Assembly (NCBI RefSeq): GCF_026625885.1
Contig: NZ_CP113068.1
Span: 6,076,001 to 6,140,000, forward strand
Direction: 5' to 3'
Origin: Roseateles sp. SL47
Lineage (GTDB): Bacteria > Pseudomonadota > Gammaproteobacteria > Burkholderiales > Burkholderiaceae_C
DNA length: 64,000 bases
The notes under the pieces were generated by a model. That model was not told the DNA's origin and did no database searches. It saw nothing but the letters and a program-made list of their open reading frames with translations. Both the position numbers and the translations under genes were made by a program. Positions 1 through 9,404 of the stretch are shown in pieces (the first letter of the stretch is position 1; each line of letters begins with the position of its first letter).

Positions 1-1
1 C

Positions 2-1627
2 ATCGGCCCGATCCTGGGCAAGCACTTCATCGACAAGCACGTGCTGCCACGGCAGTTCGATCTCGGCTCGATGGCGCTGCTGCTGGGCGCCATGCTGCTG
101 GCCGGCTGGACGGCCAGCCTGACGCGGTATGCGCAATTGCGCCGCATGGCGGCGGTGGCGCGGCGGTCGGTGCTGCGTCTGCGGGAGCAGGTCTATGCCC
201 ATGTGCTGGCGCAGCCCATGGCCTTTTTCGACCGCAGCATCACCGGCCAGTTGCTGAGCCGCATCACCAACGACACCGATGCGGTGAACAACCTCTACCG
301 GCAAGTGCTGTTTGTGATGCTGGACTCCAGCATCGTGGTGCTGGGGGCTTTGGTGGCCATGGCGTGGCTGGACTGGCGGCTGATGCTGATCGTGCTGGCC
401 CTGGTGCCCGCCAGCTCCGGCATCATCTGGCTCTATCAGCGTGCCAGCAGCGGCCCGGTGCAGCGGGCACGCGCGCTGCGGGCCGAGCTCAATGCGCAGA
501 TGGCCGAGAGCATGGCCGGCATGGCCATGCTGCAGTCCGCAGGCGCGACGGCCCGATTTGCGCAGCGATATGAGGCCGTCAACCAGGCCCAGCTGCAGGC
601 GCGTGTGCAGGAACTTCGGGCCAATGCGTGGCTGCTGCGCCCGGCGCTGGACCTGCTGAATGTGCTGTTGATCGTCACGGTGATCTTCGGCTTCGGGCAG
701 CGGAATCTGTCCGGGGTGGAAGTGGGGCTGCTGTATGCGTTTCTGGCCTATATCGCGCGGGTGGTGGAGCCGCTGATCCAGATCACCATGCAGTTCAGCC
801 AATTGCAGCAAGCGCTGGTGGCCGCCTCACGCGTGCGAGCCTTGCTGCGCGAGCCGGTTCCCGCCCAGGCTCAGCAGCAGGCACTGACGGTGCCCCACGG
901 CGCCATCCGCTTTGAACATCTGCAGTTCGGCTACAAGCCTGGCCAACGGGTGTTGCAGGATCTGGACCTGGACATCGCTGCAGGCAGCTTCGTCGGCATT
1001 GCCGGGCATACCGGCTCGGGCAAGTCAACGTTGCTGGCGTTGCTGCTGCGTTTTTATCTGCCGGAGAGTGGCCGTATTCTGGTGGACGGCCAGCCGCTGG
1101 AGCAGTTGCCGGATGAGGCCTTCCATCGGGCCGTTGGGCTGGTGCCGCAGGAGCCCTATCTCATTGCGGGCACCGTGCGCGAGAACATCCGCATGGGCCG
1201 CGACATCAGCGACGAGCGACTGGAAGCAGCCGCCCGGGCGGCACGGGCCGACGACTTCCTGTCAGCACTACCCCAGGGGTGGGACAGCCGTCTCGGTGAT
1301 GGGGGCCTGGCCGTGTCCACCGGCCAGAAGCAATTGATTGCCCTGGCGCGGGCGCTCGCGGGAGACCCGCGCATCCTGTTGCTGGACGAAGCCACCGCCA
1401 ACATCGACAGCGCCACCGAGATCCAGGTGAGCGAAGCGCTGAGGGCGCTGCGGGGGCAGGTGACGGTGGTGGCGATTGCGCACCGGCTGTCCACCATCCG
1501 CGATGCCGACCAGATCGTGGTACTCAACCACGGCCGGCTGGCCGAACGGGGCTCCCACGAGGCCTTGATGGCGATGGAGGGCGGGCTTTATCAGCGGCTG
1601 GTGCAGTTGCAGGCGCTGGAGGAGTGA
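2..1627 (+). CDS. mdlB: MdlB-like ABC exporter, half-transporter (5' end outside window)
   Basis: Heterodimeric-type ABC multidrug/lipid exporter subunit of the inner membrane, with a membrane domain followed by an ATPase domain. The frame is open from position 2, so the N-terminus lies upstream; the GTG at 41 is internal. Transmembrane helices occupy the first half, with the family motif SRITNDTDAV near 260-290. The ATPase has Walker A GHTGSGKST (about 1003-1030), the Q-loop region VPQEPYL, signature STGQ in place of LSGGQ (about 1315-1330), Walker B ILLLDEA and the switch AHRLST. The variant signature and the whole sequence resemble E. coli MdlB, whose signature reads LSVGQ. Its partner MdlA would be expected just upstream, outside the window. 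The family is certain; the substrate is unknown. Confidence 0.9.
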   Translation: MGPILGKHFIDKHVLPRQFDLGSMALLLGAMLLAGWTASLTRYAQLRRMAAVARRSVLRLREQVYAHVLAQPMAFFDRSITGQLLSRITNDTDAVNNLYRQVLFVMLDSSIVVLGALVAMAWLDWRLMLIVLALVPASSGIIWLYQRASSGPVQRARALRAELNAQMAESMAGMAMLQSAGATARFAQRYEAVNQAQLQARVQELRANAWLLRPALDLLNVLLIVTVIFGFGQRNLSGVEVGLLYAFLAYIARVVEPLIQITMQFSQLQQALVAASRVRALLREPVPAQAQQQALTVPHGAIRFEHLQFGYKPGQRVLQDLDLDIAAGSFVGIAGHTGSGKSTLLALLLRFYLPESGRILVDGQPLEQLPDEAFHRAVGLVPQEPYLIAGTVRENIRMGRDISDERLEAAARAARADDFLSALPQGWDSRLGDGGLAVSTGQKQLIALARALAGDPRILLLDEATANIDSATEIQVSEALRALRGQVTVVAIAHRLSTIRDADQIVVLNHGRLAERGSHEALMAMEGGLYQRLVQLQALEE

Positions 1628-1639
1628 GGCTCTTGGGTG

Positions 1640-1897
1640 TCAACGGGCGTCAGCCACCACTTCCTGGTAGGGGGCGCGGTACGACGCCTGCTCGATGAAG
1701 GCCTGCTCAAGGCGAGCCCGGTCCAGCGCAGGTGTTCGCGTGGAGGTTTCCAGCAGATGGAGACGGGCGATGCGGTCGCTTTTGGCACGGAATTCAGAAG
1801 GCCTGAGCACCTGGCTCAGCGGAATTGCGACGGCCAGGGCAGCCAGCAACAGCACAGCCACCAGATCCGGAACCTGTGGAGTCGACATGAAGCGCAT
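1640..1897 (-). CDS. Small hypothetical membrane-anchored protein, 85 aa
   Basis: I do not recognise a family. Start ATG at 1897 is preceded by a good ribosome binding site (GGAGGAG, about 7 nt upstream). The protein has one hydrophobic stretch near residues 8-30 and then a charged, Arg/Ala/Glu-rich tail of about 50 residues that looks helical. This fits a small single-pass inner-membrane protein with a cytoplasmic or periplasmic tail. It converges on mdlB, with 12 nt between the stops. No function is proposed; the strong ribosome binding site and sensible composition are the reasons for calling it. Confidence 0.55.
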   Translation of the reverse strand: MRFMSTPQVPDLVAVLLLAALAVAIPLSQVLRPSEFRAKSDRIARLHLLETSTRTPALDRARLEQAFIEQASYRAPYQEVVADAR

Positions 1898-2193
1898 TTC
1901 AAATCTCCTCCCGCCATCGGGCGGCTCCCGAGGTGACCTGAGCCCGCGCCCTCTTGGTGGGGCGCCGGTGAACGGGGCCCAGGCATTGCGTGGACCCTGA
2001 GATGCACTCTAGGCGTGAAGCGGGATGGGCGGAAGTCGGGAGCTTCCTGCAAGTGGTGTAAGTCGATTGCCTACATGCAGGCACTCAGGTGCCACCCGAG
2101 CGCCATTGAGGCCGGCCGCTCAGGGCCCTTCCCCAGCGCGACTGCGCCAGCTCATCCCCGCCGTCCCGACGGAAGAGGCGCGCCAGCGCGCGC

Positions 2194-2379
2194 TCAGAGC
2201 AGCTTGGCGACGGTCTCCAGCACCAGCACCGCAAAGGCGCCAATTCCTGCAATCACCGTCCACTTGATCAGGACCATGCCGCGCCAGCGCCAGATCGGCT
2301 GGCGAGTGCCCACATAGACCGCAAAACAGACCAGGCCGCCGGCCAGCAGCAGGCCAATGACCAGACGGATGATCATCAT
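2194..2379 (-). CDS. Small two-helix membrane protein downstream of lpxC, 61 aa
   Basis: Short protein made of two hydrophobic segments (about residues 3-24 and 36-58) joined by a basic loop (RQPIWRWRG), a typical positive-inside hairpin for an inner-membrane protein. It starts at ATG-ATG at 2379, 83 nt downstream of the lpxC stop and on the same strand, so it may share the lpxC transcript. No enzymatic motif is visible. The call rests on amphipathic organisation, strand and position. Confidence 0.6.
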   Translation of the reverse strand: MMIIRLVIGLLLAGGLVCFAVYVGTRQPIWRWRGMVLIKWTVIAGIGAFAVLVLETVAKLL

Positions 2380-2462
2380 GGCCGAGTCACTCCAGACAGC
2401 CCCGAGCCTGACCGCCCATCAAACCGCACATCACACCGCCGATCCACGCACGCCACCGTCCG

Positions 2463-3398
2463 TCACCAGGCCGGTGCCAGTTCGGCAAACCCGGTCGGCG
2501 CTTCGCGCTCGTCCTCGAAAGTGACGATCTCGTACGCGTCCGCATCCTTCAGCAACTCGCGCAGCAGCAGGTTGTTGAGTGCATGCCCACCCTTGAACGA
2601 GGTGTAGGCCGCCAGCAGCGGATGGCCCACCACCTGCATGTCACCAATGGCGTCCAGGATCTTGTGCTTCACGAATTCATCGTCGTAGCGCAGGCCTTCC
2701 GCATTCAGCACGCGGTAGTCATCCACCACGATGGCGTTGTCCATGCTGCCGCCCAGCGTCAAGCCGCGCGAACGCATCAGCTCGATGTCCTTGGTCATGC
2801 CAAAGGTACGGGCCCGGGCAATCTCGCGCTTGTAGCCGCCGCTGCCCATGTCAAAGACATATTGCTGGCCGGTGGCCGCCACAGCGGGGTTGTCGAACTC
2901 GATCTCGAAAGTCAGCGTGTAGCCGTGGTGGGGCACCAGACGGGCCCACATCAGGCTCTTGCCCTCGCCCTTGCGCACTTCCACCGGCTTCTTCACCCGC
3001 AGGAACTGCTTCGGCGCGGACTGCAGCTCAATGCCGGCGGACTGCAGCAAAAACACATAACTGGCCGCCGAACCATCCAGCACCGGCACTTCGTCCGCGT
3101 TGATGTCGATCACCAGGTTGTCCAGCCCGAGGCCGGCACAGGCCGACAGCAGATGCTCGATGGTCTGTACTTTGGGCTGGCCGGGATCGCCCTCCGGGCT
3201 GATGGTGGTCGCCATCCGCGTGTCACAGACGTTGGTCGTGCGGACCGGAATATCCACCGGCTGGGCCAGATCAACACGGCGGAACACGATGCCGGTGCCA
3301 GGTGCCGCCGGACGCAGGGTGATTTCCACCTTCTGGCCGCTATGGATGCCCACGCCGACGGCGCGGGTCAGCGACTTGATGGTTCGTTGCTTCAGCAT
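2463..3398 (-). CDS. lpxC: UDP-3-O-acyl-N-acetylglucosamine deacetylase (LpxC)
   Basis: Zinc amidase catalysing the committed step of lipid A synthesis, deacetylation of UDP-3-O-acyl-GlcNAc in the cytoplasm. Length 311 aa is normal for the family (E. coli 305). The zinc ligands are visible: H82 in TIEHLLSA, and H245 and D249 in [10 protein letters not shown]. The catalytic base is E81 and the general-acid His is H272 in GGHALNN. LpxC traditionally follows ftsZ at the end of the dcw cluster; here a sensor kinase gene sits between them, ending 24 nt before the lpxC start. No clear ribosome binding site precedes the ATG, so translational coupling to the kinase gene is possible. Confidence 0.97.
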   Translation of the reverse strand: MLKQRTIKSLTRAVGVGIHSGQKVEITLRPAAPGTGIVFRRVDLAQPVDIPVRTTNVCDTRMATTISPEGDPGQPKVQTIEHLLSACAGLGLDNLVIDINADEVPVLDGSAASYVFLLQSAGIELQSAPKQFLRVKKPVEVRKGEGKSLMWARLVPHHGYTLTFEIEFDNPAVAATGQQYVFDMGSGGYKREIARARTFGMTKDIELMRSRGLTLGGSMDNAIVVDDYRVLNAEGLRYDDEFVKHKILDAIGDMQVVGHPLLAAYTSFKGGHALNNLLLRELLKDADAYEIVTFEDEREAPTGFAELAPAW

Positions 3399-3422
3399 GA
3401 GGGCGATTGTCCCAAAACGGCT

Positions 3423-5621
3423 TCAACCCTGCTGGAGCGAAGGTTCCGGATCCGTGCGTTCTACCGGAAGACGCAGGGTGACAACGGTGCCATGACCCGG
3501 GCTGCTGTCCACCCGCAAGCTGCCGCCCAGTTGGCGGGCCCGGCGTTGCAGGCCCCGCAACCCGCGGCCGGCAGTGATAGTCGCCACATCAAAGCCCTCG
3601 CCGTCGTCTTCCACCCGGATTTCCACTTTGCGGCCCAGGTCCCGGGTCACCACCCGCACCCGGGTCGCCCGGGCATGCTTGAGCGCATTGGTCAGCGCCT
3701 CCTGCATCAGGCGCAGCACATGCAGCGCATCCGGTGGCTCCAGCCATTCCAGCACCGGCAGGTCGTGTACATCCCATTCCAGACGCAGGCCCCCCAGTTG
3801 CAGACGCTTGCCCAAACGGTAACGCATGGTGGCCAGCAGCGACACGAGATCGTGGCCGACCGGCTCCAGGGAGTCGATGACCAGCCGCAGGTCGTCCACA
3901 CATTCCCGCAGCACGGTCACCACCTGATCCTGCGCCATGGAGCCCTGCTCCACCGCCACCATGGCCGACAGCAGCGAGGAACCGAGACCGTCGTGCATGT
4001 CCTGCATGATGCGCTGGCGCTCCAACAGCAATGCCTGCTGCCGTTCAACTTCGCGCAGCTTGTCGTGCTGCGAGCGGAGCTGGTCACTCTGTTCCGCCAG
4101 CCGCTGGGCCATGTCTTCATTGGCCCGTTCGATCCCCCGCAAGGCCTGGATGTAGCGGTACTGCACCGCATAGAGGAAGCTGGCCAGGATGACCAGCGTG
4201 GCGAACGGCATCAGATAAATGTGCTCCGGCCACCACCAGCCGGCCAGCAGGCCCAGGTCATGGATGGCCAGGGCGATGCCAATCACCAGCGAAGCCGCGA
4301 TCAGGCGCAGTTCCCGGCTGCCCTGCCGCCAGGCGATGGTGGCCACAAAAGCGGTGCCGCCCAGCCCCACGACCGCATTGCAGATATGCAGCATCACCAG
4401 CGTGTCCATGCCACGTCCCCACAGCGGCAGCGAGACGATGCTGGCCACGAGGACAAAGGCCGTGACGGTGCGCTCGAAGCGGCTGAAGCGCTGGCGGGCA
4501 AATCGCAGGGCAAACAGGAAGGTCAGCAACATCACCCAGGACATCGAGGCATGGGTGATCCACCAGAACCAGTCGAGCGCATCGCGGGTGCGGGGCAGAT
4601 CGAGGTGGTAGTGCAGATTGCGCACCAGCCAGGCCACGCTGGCCAGGGCAAACAGCAGATACGCCGGTTCGTCCCGACGCTTGATCCACAGCACCAGCGC
4701 GAACAGCCCCAGGGTGACCAGCGTCAAGCTCGTGGCCTGGGGCACGCCGATCTGGAGCACCCAGCGCCGGTCATGGCGCGGTTCCAGGTCTTCACGGGCG
4801 CCCAGCCAGACGCTGGAGACGGAGTAGTACAGGCCCTGCATCACCGGCACCGCGATGACCACCTCGATTTCGCGCTCATCCCGCAGTTCGGTCAGGGCGG
4901 CCGGCAGCACCACCCACAGCGGCCGGACCCATTGCTCACGGGCACCGGACTGGTTGTCAAAAACCGGGCGCCAGCCGTTGTCCGTGTTGACCAGCACCGC
5001 TGCCGCCTGCGCCACCAGACGAGGCATGTACAGCGCGACGCTGGTCGGCCAGCGGCTGTGCGGCGGTGCATAGCGGATGCGGTACCAGCGCATCTGGTAG
5101 CGGCGACTGGTGTCCAGGTCGCTGGTGGCTTCGCGCTGTCGGACATCGGGCAAGGTGACCGGATGCCAGGCCGTTGGGGTGGAGGGGGGCAGCAATTCGG
5201 CGGGAAGTTGTCCGGCGCCGCCATCCATGGAGCGCAGGGCGCTGCGCCAGGCCTGGAGTTGTTCCAGCGTCCAGTCGCTGGTGGCCACCAGCGCCTCCGT
5301 GGCGCGTTGCGCCCCGGGCCCTTCCACCACACCGGTTCGATCTGAACCCGAGGCAACACCATCGCTGGCGGCCTGTGTGCCTTCGGTGGCAAGCACGCCC
5401 AGCAGGCCCGGCCGGGTGTTGGCCCCCACGTCCAGGCTGGGGGAGGAGGCGGCCTGCACCGGCATCAGGTGCAGCGCCAGCAGGAGGCTCAGCAGCAGAG
5501 CGCGCAGCGCCAACACCCACGCAGCCTGCGGGACATTGATCAGGCATGGATAGACGGCCAGCATCCTGCGCAAGACGCTGCGCCATCCACCTGTGTCACT
5601 GCCTGAAGATCCCTGCACCAT
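3423..5621 (-). CDS. Orphan 7TM sensor histidine kinase, NarX/DesK-type core
   Basis: Membrane sensor kinase of 732 aa. There is an N-terminal hydrophobic signal/anchor (about residues 33-57), then a periplasmic beta-rich region of about 230 residues. A block of about seven hydrophobic helices (about residues 290-480) resembles the 7TMR-DISM module. A coiled coil follows, then a HisKA_3 dimerisation helix with phospho-acceptor His in MQDMHDGLGSSLL, and an HATPase with N-box EALTNALKHA, G1 VEDDGEGFD and G2 GRGLRGLQRRA. This core normally pairs with a NarL/FixJ response regulator, but none is encoded nearby. The start at 5621 has a weak ribosome binding site; an internal ATG at 5564 is an alternative. 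The gene lies between the ftsZ terminator and lpxC and probably has its own promoter. The signal is unknown. Confidence 0.85.
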   Translation of the reverse strand: MVQGSSGSDTGGWRSVLRRMLAVYPCLINVPQAAWVLALRALLLSLLLALHLMPVQAASSPSLDVGANTRPGLLGVLATEGTQAASDGVASGSDRTGVVEGPGAQRATEALVATSDWTLEQLQAWRSALRSMDGGAGQLPAELLPPSTPTAWHPVTLPDVRQREATSDLDTSRRYQMRWYRIRYAPPHSRWPTSVALYMPRLVAQAAAVLVNTDNGWRPVFDNQSGAREQWVRPLWVVLPAALTELRDEREIEVVIAVPVMQGLYYSVSSVWLGAREDLEPRHDRRWVLQIGVPQATSLTLVTLGLFALVLWIKRRDEPAYLLFALASVAWLVRNLHYHLDLPRTRDALDWFWWITHASMSWVMLLTFLFALRFARQRFSRFERTVTAFVLVASIVSLPLWGRGMDTLVMLHICNAVVGLGGTAFVATIAWRQGSRELRLIAASLVIGIALAIHDLGLLAGWWWPEHIYLMPFATLVILASFLYAVQYRYIQALRGIERANEDMAQRLAEQSDQLRSQHDKLREVERQQALLLERQRIMQDMHDGLGSSLLSAMVAVEQGSMAQDQVVTVLRECVDDLRLVIDSLEPVGHDLVSLLATMRYRLGKRLQLGGLRLEWDVHDLPVLEWLEPPDALHVLRLMQEALTNALKHARATRVRVVTRDLGRKVEIRVEDDGEGFDVATITAGRGLRGLQRRARQLGGSLRVDSSPGHGTVVTLRLPVERTDPEPSLQQG

Positions 5622-5943
5622 GCCGCGCTTTTATGTGTGTTGGGCCTCATTGCGCCAGAAACACCTGATGCATGCGGCGCGGCAACTATGCCGAAGTTCC
5701 CCGTCCGGCACGAGCCCGGAATTGCAACAAGACGGTCCCAGCGACCGTCCATCTGCGGGGGCAGCGCAGATAAAAAAAGGCCATGCCGAGCTGGGCATGG
5801 CCTTCAGTCGCTGATGGTGGCAGAAACAGGCCCTCAAGGCCCCCGAATAACAAGCAACGGCCCAGCCATCACCGGCTCATGCCCAGGACGTGAGCAAGCC
5901 GGGACCCTGAGCAGCCTCCGGGGCCGCAAAGGCCAGACCGGGA
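5622..5943. other. Intergenic region between ftsZ and the sensor kinase gene
   Basis: 322 nt without a supportable gene. It contains the ftsZ terminator (5772-5802). The 150 nt between that terminator and the kinase start must hold the kinase promoter, but I see no convincing -35/-10 pair there. Short open frames through it have no ribosome binding site or sensible composition. Confidence 0.6.
5772..5802 (-). terminator. Rho-independent terminator of the dcw operon after ftsZ
   Basis: Perfect 9-bp stem GGCCATGCC/GGCATGGCC with a 6-nt loop, followed on the minus strand by seven T residues (plus-strand A-run 5772-5778). It lies about 140 nt downstream of the ftsZ stop and ends the division cluster before the kinase-lpxC unit. 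No T-run is present in the other direction. Confidence 0.92.
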
Positions 5944-7185
5944 TCAGTCGGCCTGCTTGCGCAGGAAGGCCGGGATCTCGATCTCGTCCATGCCATTGGA
6001 CGACAGGGCTTCCACCTTGGCGGCGGCCGTACGGCCATGGCGCCAGACGCTGGGCACGTTCATGCCGCCGAAGTCCTGGGCGGTCATGGTGGCGGCCGGA
6101 GCGGCGGAAGCCGTTGCACCTGCGGCGGAACCGGGCATCACCACCGGCTGCGTCAGCACCGGCATGTTGTCGGTGCCAGTCCGCAGCGTGGCGGTCTGCT
6201 GCACCACTTGCAGCGGCTGCTGTGCACGCGCACGTTGGCTCAGGCCGGTGGCGATGACCGTCACGCGAAGCTGGTCACCCAGGCTTTCGTCGTAGGCCGT
6301 GCCGTAGATGATGTGTGCATCTTCAGCGGCATAACGCTTGATGGTGGTCATCGCGTTACGGCTTTCAGCCAGCTTGAAGTTGTTGCGGCTGGCCGCGATC
6401 AGCACCAGCACCCCACGGGCGCCGGACAGATCGATGCCTTCCAGCAGCGGGCACGCCACGGCCAGTTCTGCGGCCTTGGTGGCACGGTCCGGGCCGGCCG
6501 CCACGGCGGTCCCCATCATGGCTTTGCCCGGCTCGCTCATGACCGTCTTGACGTCTTCAAAGTCGACGTTCACCAGACCCGGCATGTGGATGATGTCCGA
6601 GATGCCGCCGACGGCGTTCTTCAGCACGTCGTTGGCGTGCGCAAACGCCTGGTCCTGCGTGACATCGTCACCCAGCACTTCCAGCAGTTTGTCGTTCAGC
6701 ACCACGATGAGCGAATCCACGTTGGCTTCCAGCTCGGCCAGGCCGAGATCAGCAGCCTTGGCGCGGCGCGACCCTTCAAATTCAAACGGCTTGGTGACCA
6801 CGCCGACGGTCAGGATGCCCATTTCGCGAGCGACGCGGGCAATGACCGGTGCAGCGCCGGTGCCGGTGCCACCGCCCATGCCGGCGGTGATGAACAGCAT
6901 GTGGGCGCCCGCGATGGATTCGCGGATGCGCGCTTCAGCCTCTTCAGCCGCAGTGCGGCCGACTTCCGGCTTGGCGCCGGCACCCAGGCCGGTGTGGCCC
7001 AGTTGCAGGAGCTGATCAGCCTTGGAACGGTTCAAGGCCTGGGCATCGGTATTGGCAACGACGAATTCCACACCTTGCACGCCTTGCGCAATCATGTGTT
7101 CCACCGCGTTACCGCCGCCGCCGCCGACACCGATCACCTTGATCTGCGTGCCTTGATCAAACTCTTCGATCATTTCGATGGCCAT
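5944..7185 (-). CDS. ftsZ: Cell division GTPase FtsZ
   Basis: Tubulin homologue that assembles the cytokinetic ring at midcell. With the start at 7185 the protein is 413 aa; this ATG has an excellent ribosome binding site (AGGAGGT, 6 nt upstream), whereas in-frame codons up to 7212 do not. The glycine-rich nucleotide loop is at residues 20-25, the tubulin signature GGGTGTGA at about 104-111, and the T7 loop contains NVDFEDVKTVM. A variable Ala-rich linker precedes the C-terminal peptide EIPAFLRKQAD, which binds FtsA and ZipA-type partners. The 119-nt gap to ftsA leaves room for an internal promoter, but I see only weak candidates. Confidence 0.98.
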   Translation of the reverse strand: MAIEMIEEFDQGTQIKVIGVGGGGGNAVEHMIAQGVQGVEFVVANTDAQALNRSKADQLLQLGHTGLGAGAKPEVGRTAAEEAEARIRESIAGAHMLFITAGMGGGTGTGAAPVIARVAREMGILTVGVVTKPFEFEGSRRAKAADLGLAELEANVDSLIVVLNDKLLEVLGDDVTQDQAFAHANDVLKNAVGGISDIIHMPGLVNVDFEDVKTVMSEPGKAMMGTAVAAGPDRATKAAELAVACPLLEGIDLSGARGVLVLIAASRNNFKLAESRNAMTTIKRYAAEDAHIIYGTAYDESLGDQLRVTVIATGLSQRARAQQPLQVVQQTATLRTGTDNMPVLTQPVVMPGSAAGATASAAPAATMTAQDFGGMNVPSVWRHGRTAAAKVEALSSNGMDEIEIPAFLRKQAD

Positions 7186-7304
7186 ATCAAACCTCCTGTC
7201 CATATTGTGCAACTACCATCAGCGAAATTGAAGTGGCTTCGCCACATTTTTGACACTCATTCCGGGGCCAAATCCCGATGGCCACCGCAATGAGTCAGGA
7301 AAAC

Positions 7305-8534
7305 CTAGAAATTGCCGAGGAACCAGTCCTTGGCCCGTCCAAACAGCGTCTTGACCGACCCCGCCTGCTGGGCCGCTTTAAACCCCCGCGTGCGAGACAG
7401 CCGGGCTTCTTCCAGCAAACCCATCACCGTGGCCGATCGCGGATTGGCCACCATGTCGAACAGGGCGCCACTGTAGGTCGGGTTTCCCCGACGTACCGGT
7501 TTCAGAAAAATGTCTTCCGCCAGTTCGACCATTCCCGGCATGACCGACGACCCGCCGGACAACACGATGCCCGACGACAACAGTTCTTCGTAACCGGATT
7601 CCCGGATCACCTGGTGGACGAGTGAAAAAATTTCCTCCACTCGTGGCTCGATGACGCCGGCCAATGCCTGTTTTGACAACATTCGTGGCGCACGGTCACC
7701 CAAACCCGGCACTTCCACCTGATCCGCCGGGTCCGCCAGCAATTGCTTTGCCACCCCATGCTCGACCTTGATTTCTTCGGCGTCCTTGGTCGGCGTGCGC
7801 AGCGCCATGGCGATATCGCTGGTGATCAAATCGCCAGCGATTGGAATCACGGCGGTATGCCGGATGGAGCCCCCGGTAAAAATGGCCACGTCGGTGGTGC
7901 CAGCGCCGATGTCGACCAGCGCCACGCCCAGATCACGCTCATCCGAAGTTAGTGCTGCCAAACTGGAAGCACTCGGATTCAGCACGAGTTGCTCCACTTC
8001 CAGGCCGCAACGGCGCACGCACTTGACGATGTTCTCGGCGGCACTCTGGGCACCGGTCACGATATGGACCTTCACCTCCAGACGGCCGCCGCTCATCCCG
8101 ATCGGCTCTTTCACCTCATGGCCGTCAATGACAAATTCCTGAGGTTCCACCAACAACAGGCGCTGATCATTGGGGATATTGATGGCCTTGGCGGTTTCCA
8201 CCACCCGGGCCACATCCACCGGCGTCACTTCCTTATCCCGGACGATGACCATACCGGTGGAGTTCTGGCCACGAATATGGCTACCCGTGATACCGGTAAA
8301 CACCCGCGAGATCCGGCAATCGGCCATCATTTCGGCCTCTTTCAGCGCCTGCTGAATGGACTGGACGGTGGCATCAATATTGACCACCACGCCGCGTTTC
8401 AGTCCATGGCTGGGTGCAACGCCAAGACCGGCAATGCGCAATTCCCCGTTGCCCATCACCTCGGCCACCACGGCCATGATCTTGGCCGTGCCAATGTCCA
8501 AACCAACGACCAAATCCTTGTATTCCTTGGCCAT
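7305..8534 (-). CDS. ftsA: Cell division protein FtsA
   Basis: Actin-like ATPase that tethers FtsZ filaments to the membrane through a C-terminal amphipathic helix. With ATG 8534 it has 409 aa; a GAGG ribosome binding site lies about 8 nt upstream, and a TTG at 8546 is rejected. The phosphate-1 motif DIGTAKI lies near the N-terminus, phosphate-2 is VDIGAGTTDVAIF, and the adenosine region includes GIVLSGGSSVMPG. The C-terminus (FGRAKDWFLGNF) is the expected membrane-targeting helix. The ftsQ stop lies only 8 nt upstream, so the two genes are co-translated. Confidence 0.97.
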   Translation of the reverse strand: MAKEYKDLVVGLDIGTAKIMAVVAEVMGNGELRIAGLGVAPSHGLKRGVVVNIDATVQSIQQALKEAEMMADCRISRVFTGITGSHIRGQNSTGMVIVRDKEVTPVDVARVVETAKAINIPNDQRLLLVEPQEFVIDGHEVKEPIGMSGGRLEVKVHIVTGAQSAAENIVKCVRRCGLEVEQLVLNPSASSLAALTSDERDLGVALVDIGAGTTDVAIFTGGSIRHTAVIPIAGDLITSDIAMALRTPTKDAEEIKVEHGVAKQLLADPADQVEVPGLGDRAPRMLSKQALAGVIEPRVEEIFSLVHQVIRESGYEELLSSGIVLSGGSSVMPGMVELAEDIFLKPVRRGNPTYSGALFDMVANPRSATVMGLLEEARLSRTRGFKAAQQAGSVKTLFGRAKDWFLGNF

Positions 8535-8542
8535 GCCAGTCC

Positions 8543-9382
8543 TCAATTCTTCTTGGTAGCGCCTTTGGGCGCATTGGAAACGGTGGTCACCCCCGCCAAC
8601 CGTACGGCGTACCCCTGCTCATGTCGCAGGTCCGCAGAAATCATCGACGTGTGATACCTGCCGGTAATCCGTGGAATGCTGTCCATGAATTGGGAATACC
8701 GGGCCACCACGTCCGCCTCTGTGCCCCGGCCCAGTTCCACCACGGCGCCCTTTTCCAGGGTGACTTTCCAGGAACCGCGCCCGGACAAATCCAGCCGCTC
8801 CACGCCTTCATTCAATTTGCTGCGGCTCAGCGGGTCCAGCTTTTGCCACATGGCTAGCATGGCGGCGGCGGTTTTGGCCGGCCCGGAGAGCGTCGGCAGG
8901 TCGTCGTCTTCCACATCCCCGAGGTTGGCTTCGAACACCTCGCCAAAGGTGTTGACCAGGCGGGTGTCGACCACCGCGTCGCTGTCGGCGTCCGCGTTGT
9001 CGGCCTTGGTTTCCCAGTAGGCGGCGGGGTGGTGTTCCTCCAGCCGCACCAGCAGCTTGCGGGGCCAGACCCGTTGCACCGTGGCCCGCCGCACCCAGGG
9101 CACCGCCTCAAACGCCTGCCGCGCGTTTCGCAGATTCATGGTGACGAAGTTGCCGCGCAGGCGCGGCAGCGCATTCGCCCGCAGGGACGCCGTGCTGTTG
9201 CGGCTCACATCCCCTTCCACCGTGATGGCGCCGACGGCAAAGAAGGGTTGGCGCACCAGCCATTGAAAGGCCAGGCCCAGGCAGCCCACCGTCACCGCCA
9301 GGAACAGCAACGCCGCGACGCCGTTCATCAGACGGATGTCCGGCGGCACGGGTGGCGGGGTGTGGGTGAAGGTGGCGCCCAT
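8543..9382 (-). CDS. ftsQ: Cell division protein FtsQ
   Basis: Bitopic inner-membrane division protein that links FtsB/FtsL to the early divisome. Of 279 aa, about residues 20-45 form one transmembrane helix. The POTRA domain follows (FFAVGAITVEGDVSRNS onward), then the FtsQ beta domain. An Asp-rich loop near residue 130 (NADADSDAVVD) is a local expansion. The start at 9382 has only a weak ribosome binding site; the ddl stop is 22 nt upstream. Order ddl-ftsQ-ftsA-ftsZ is the classical one. Confidence 0.95.
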   Translation of the reverse strand: MGATFTHTPPPVPPDIRLMNGVAALLFLAVTVGCLGLAFQWLVRQPFFAVGAITVEGDVSRNSTASLRANALPRLRGNFVTMNLRNARQAFEAVPWVRRATVQRVWPRKLLVRLEEHHPAAYWETKADNADADSDAVVDTRLVNTFGEVFEANLGDVEDDDLPTLSGPAKTAAAMLAMWQKLDPLSRSKLNEGVERLDLSGRGSWKVTLEKGAVVELGRGTEADVVARYSQFMDSIPRITGRYHTSMISADLRHEQGYAVRLAGVTTVSNAPKGATKKN

Positions 9383-9404
9383 GATGGAAGGGTCGGTCGC
9401 GTCC

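Noticed and set aside
2583-5345. Long plus-strand open frame (about 920 codons) opposite lpxC and the sensor kinase gene.
   Set aside because: His/Gln/Arg-rich composition typical of an antisense shadow in GC-rich DNA; the minus strand carries clear families.
7233-7252. GTGGC-TTC-GCCAC hairpin followed by ATTTTTG in the ftsA-ftsZ gap, resembling a terminator.
   Set aside because: The T-run is on the plus strand, while both genes run on the minus strand; there is no plus-strand transcript to terminate.
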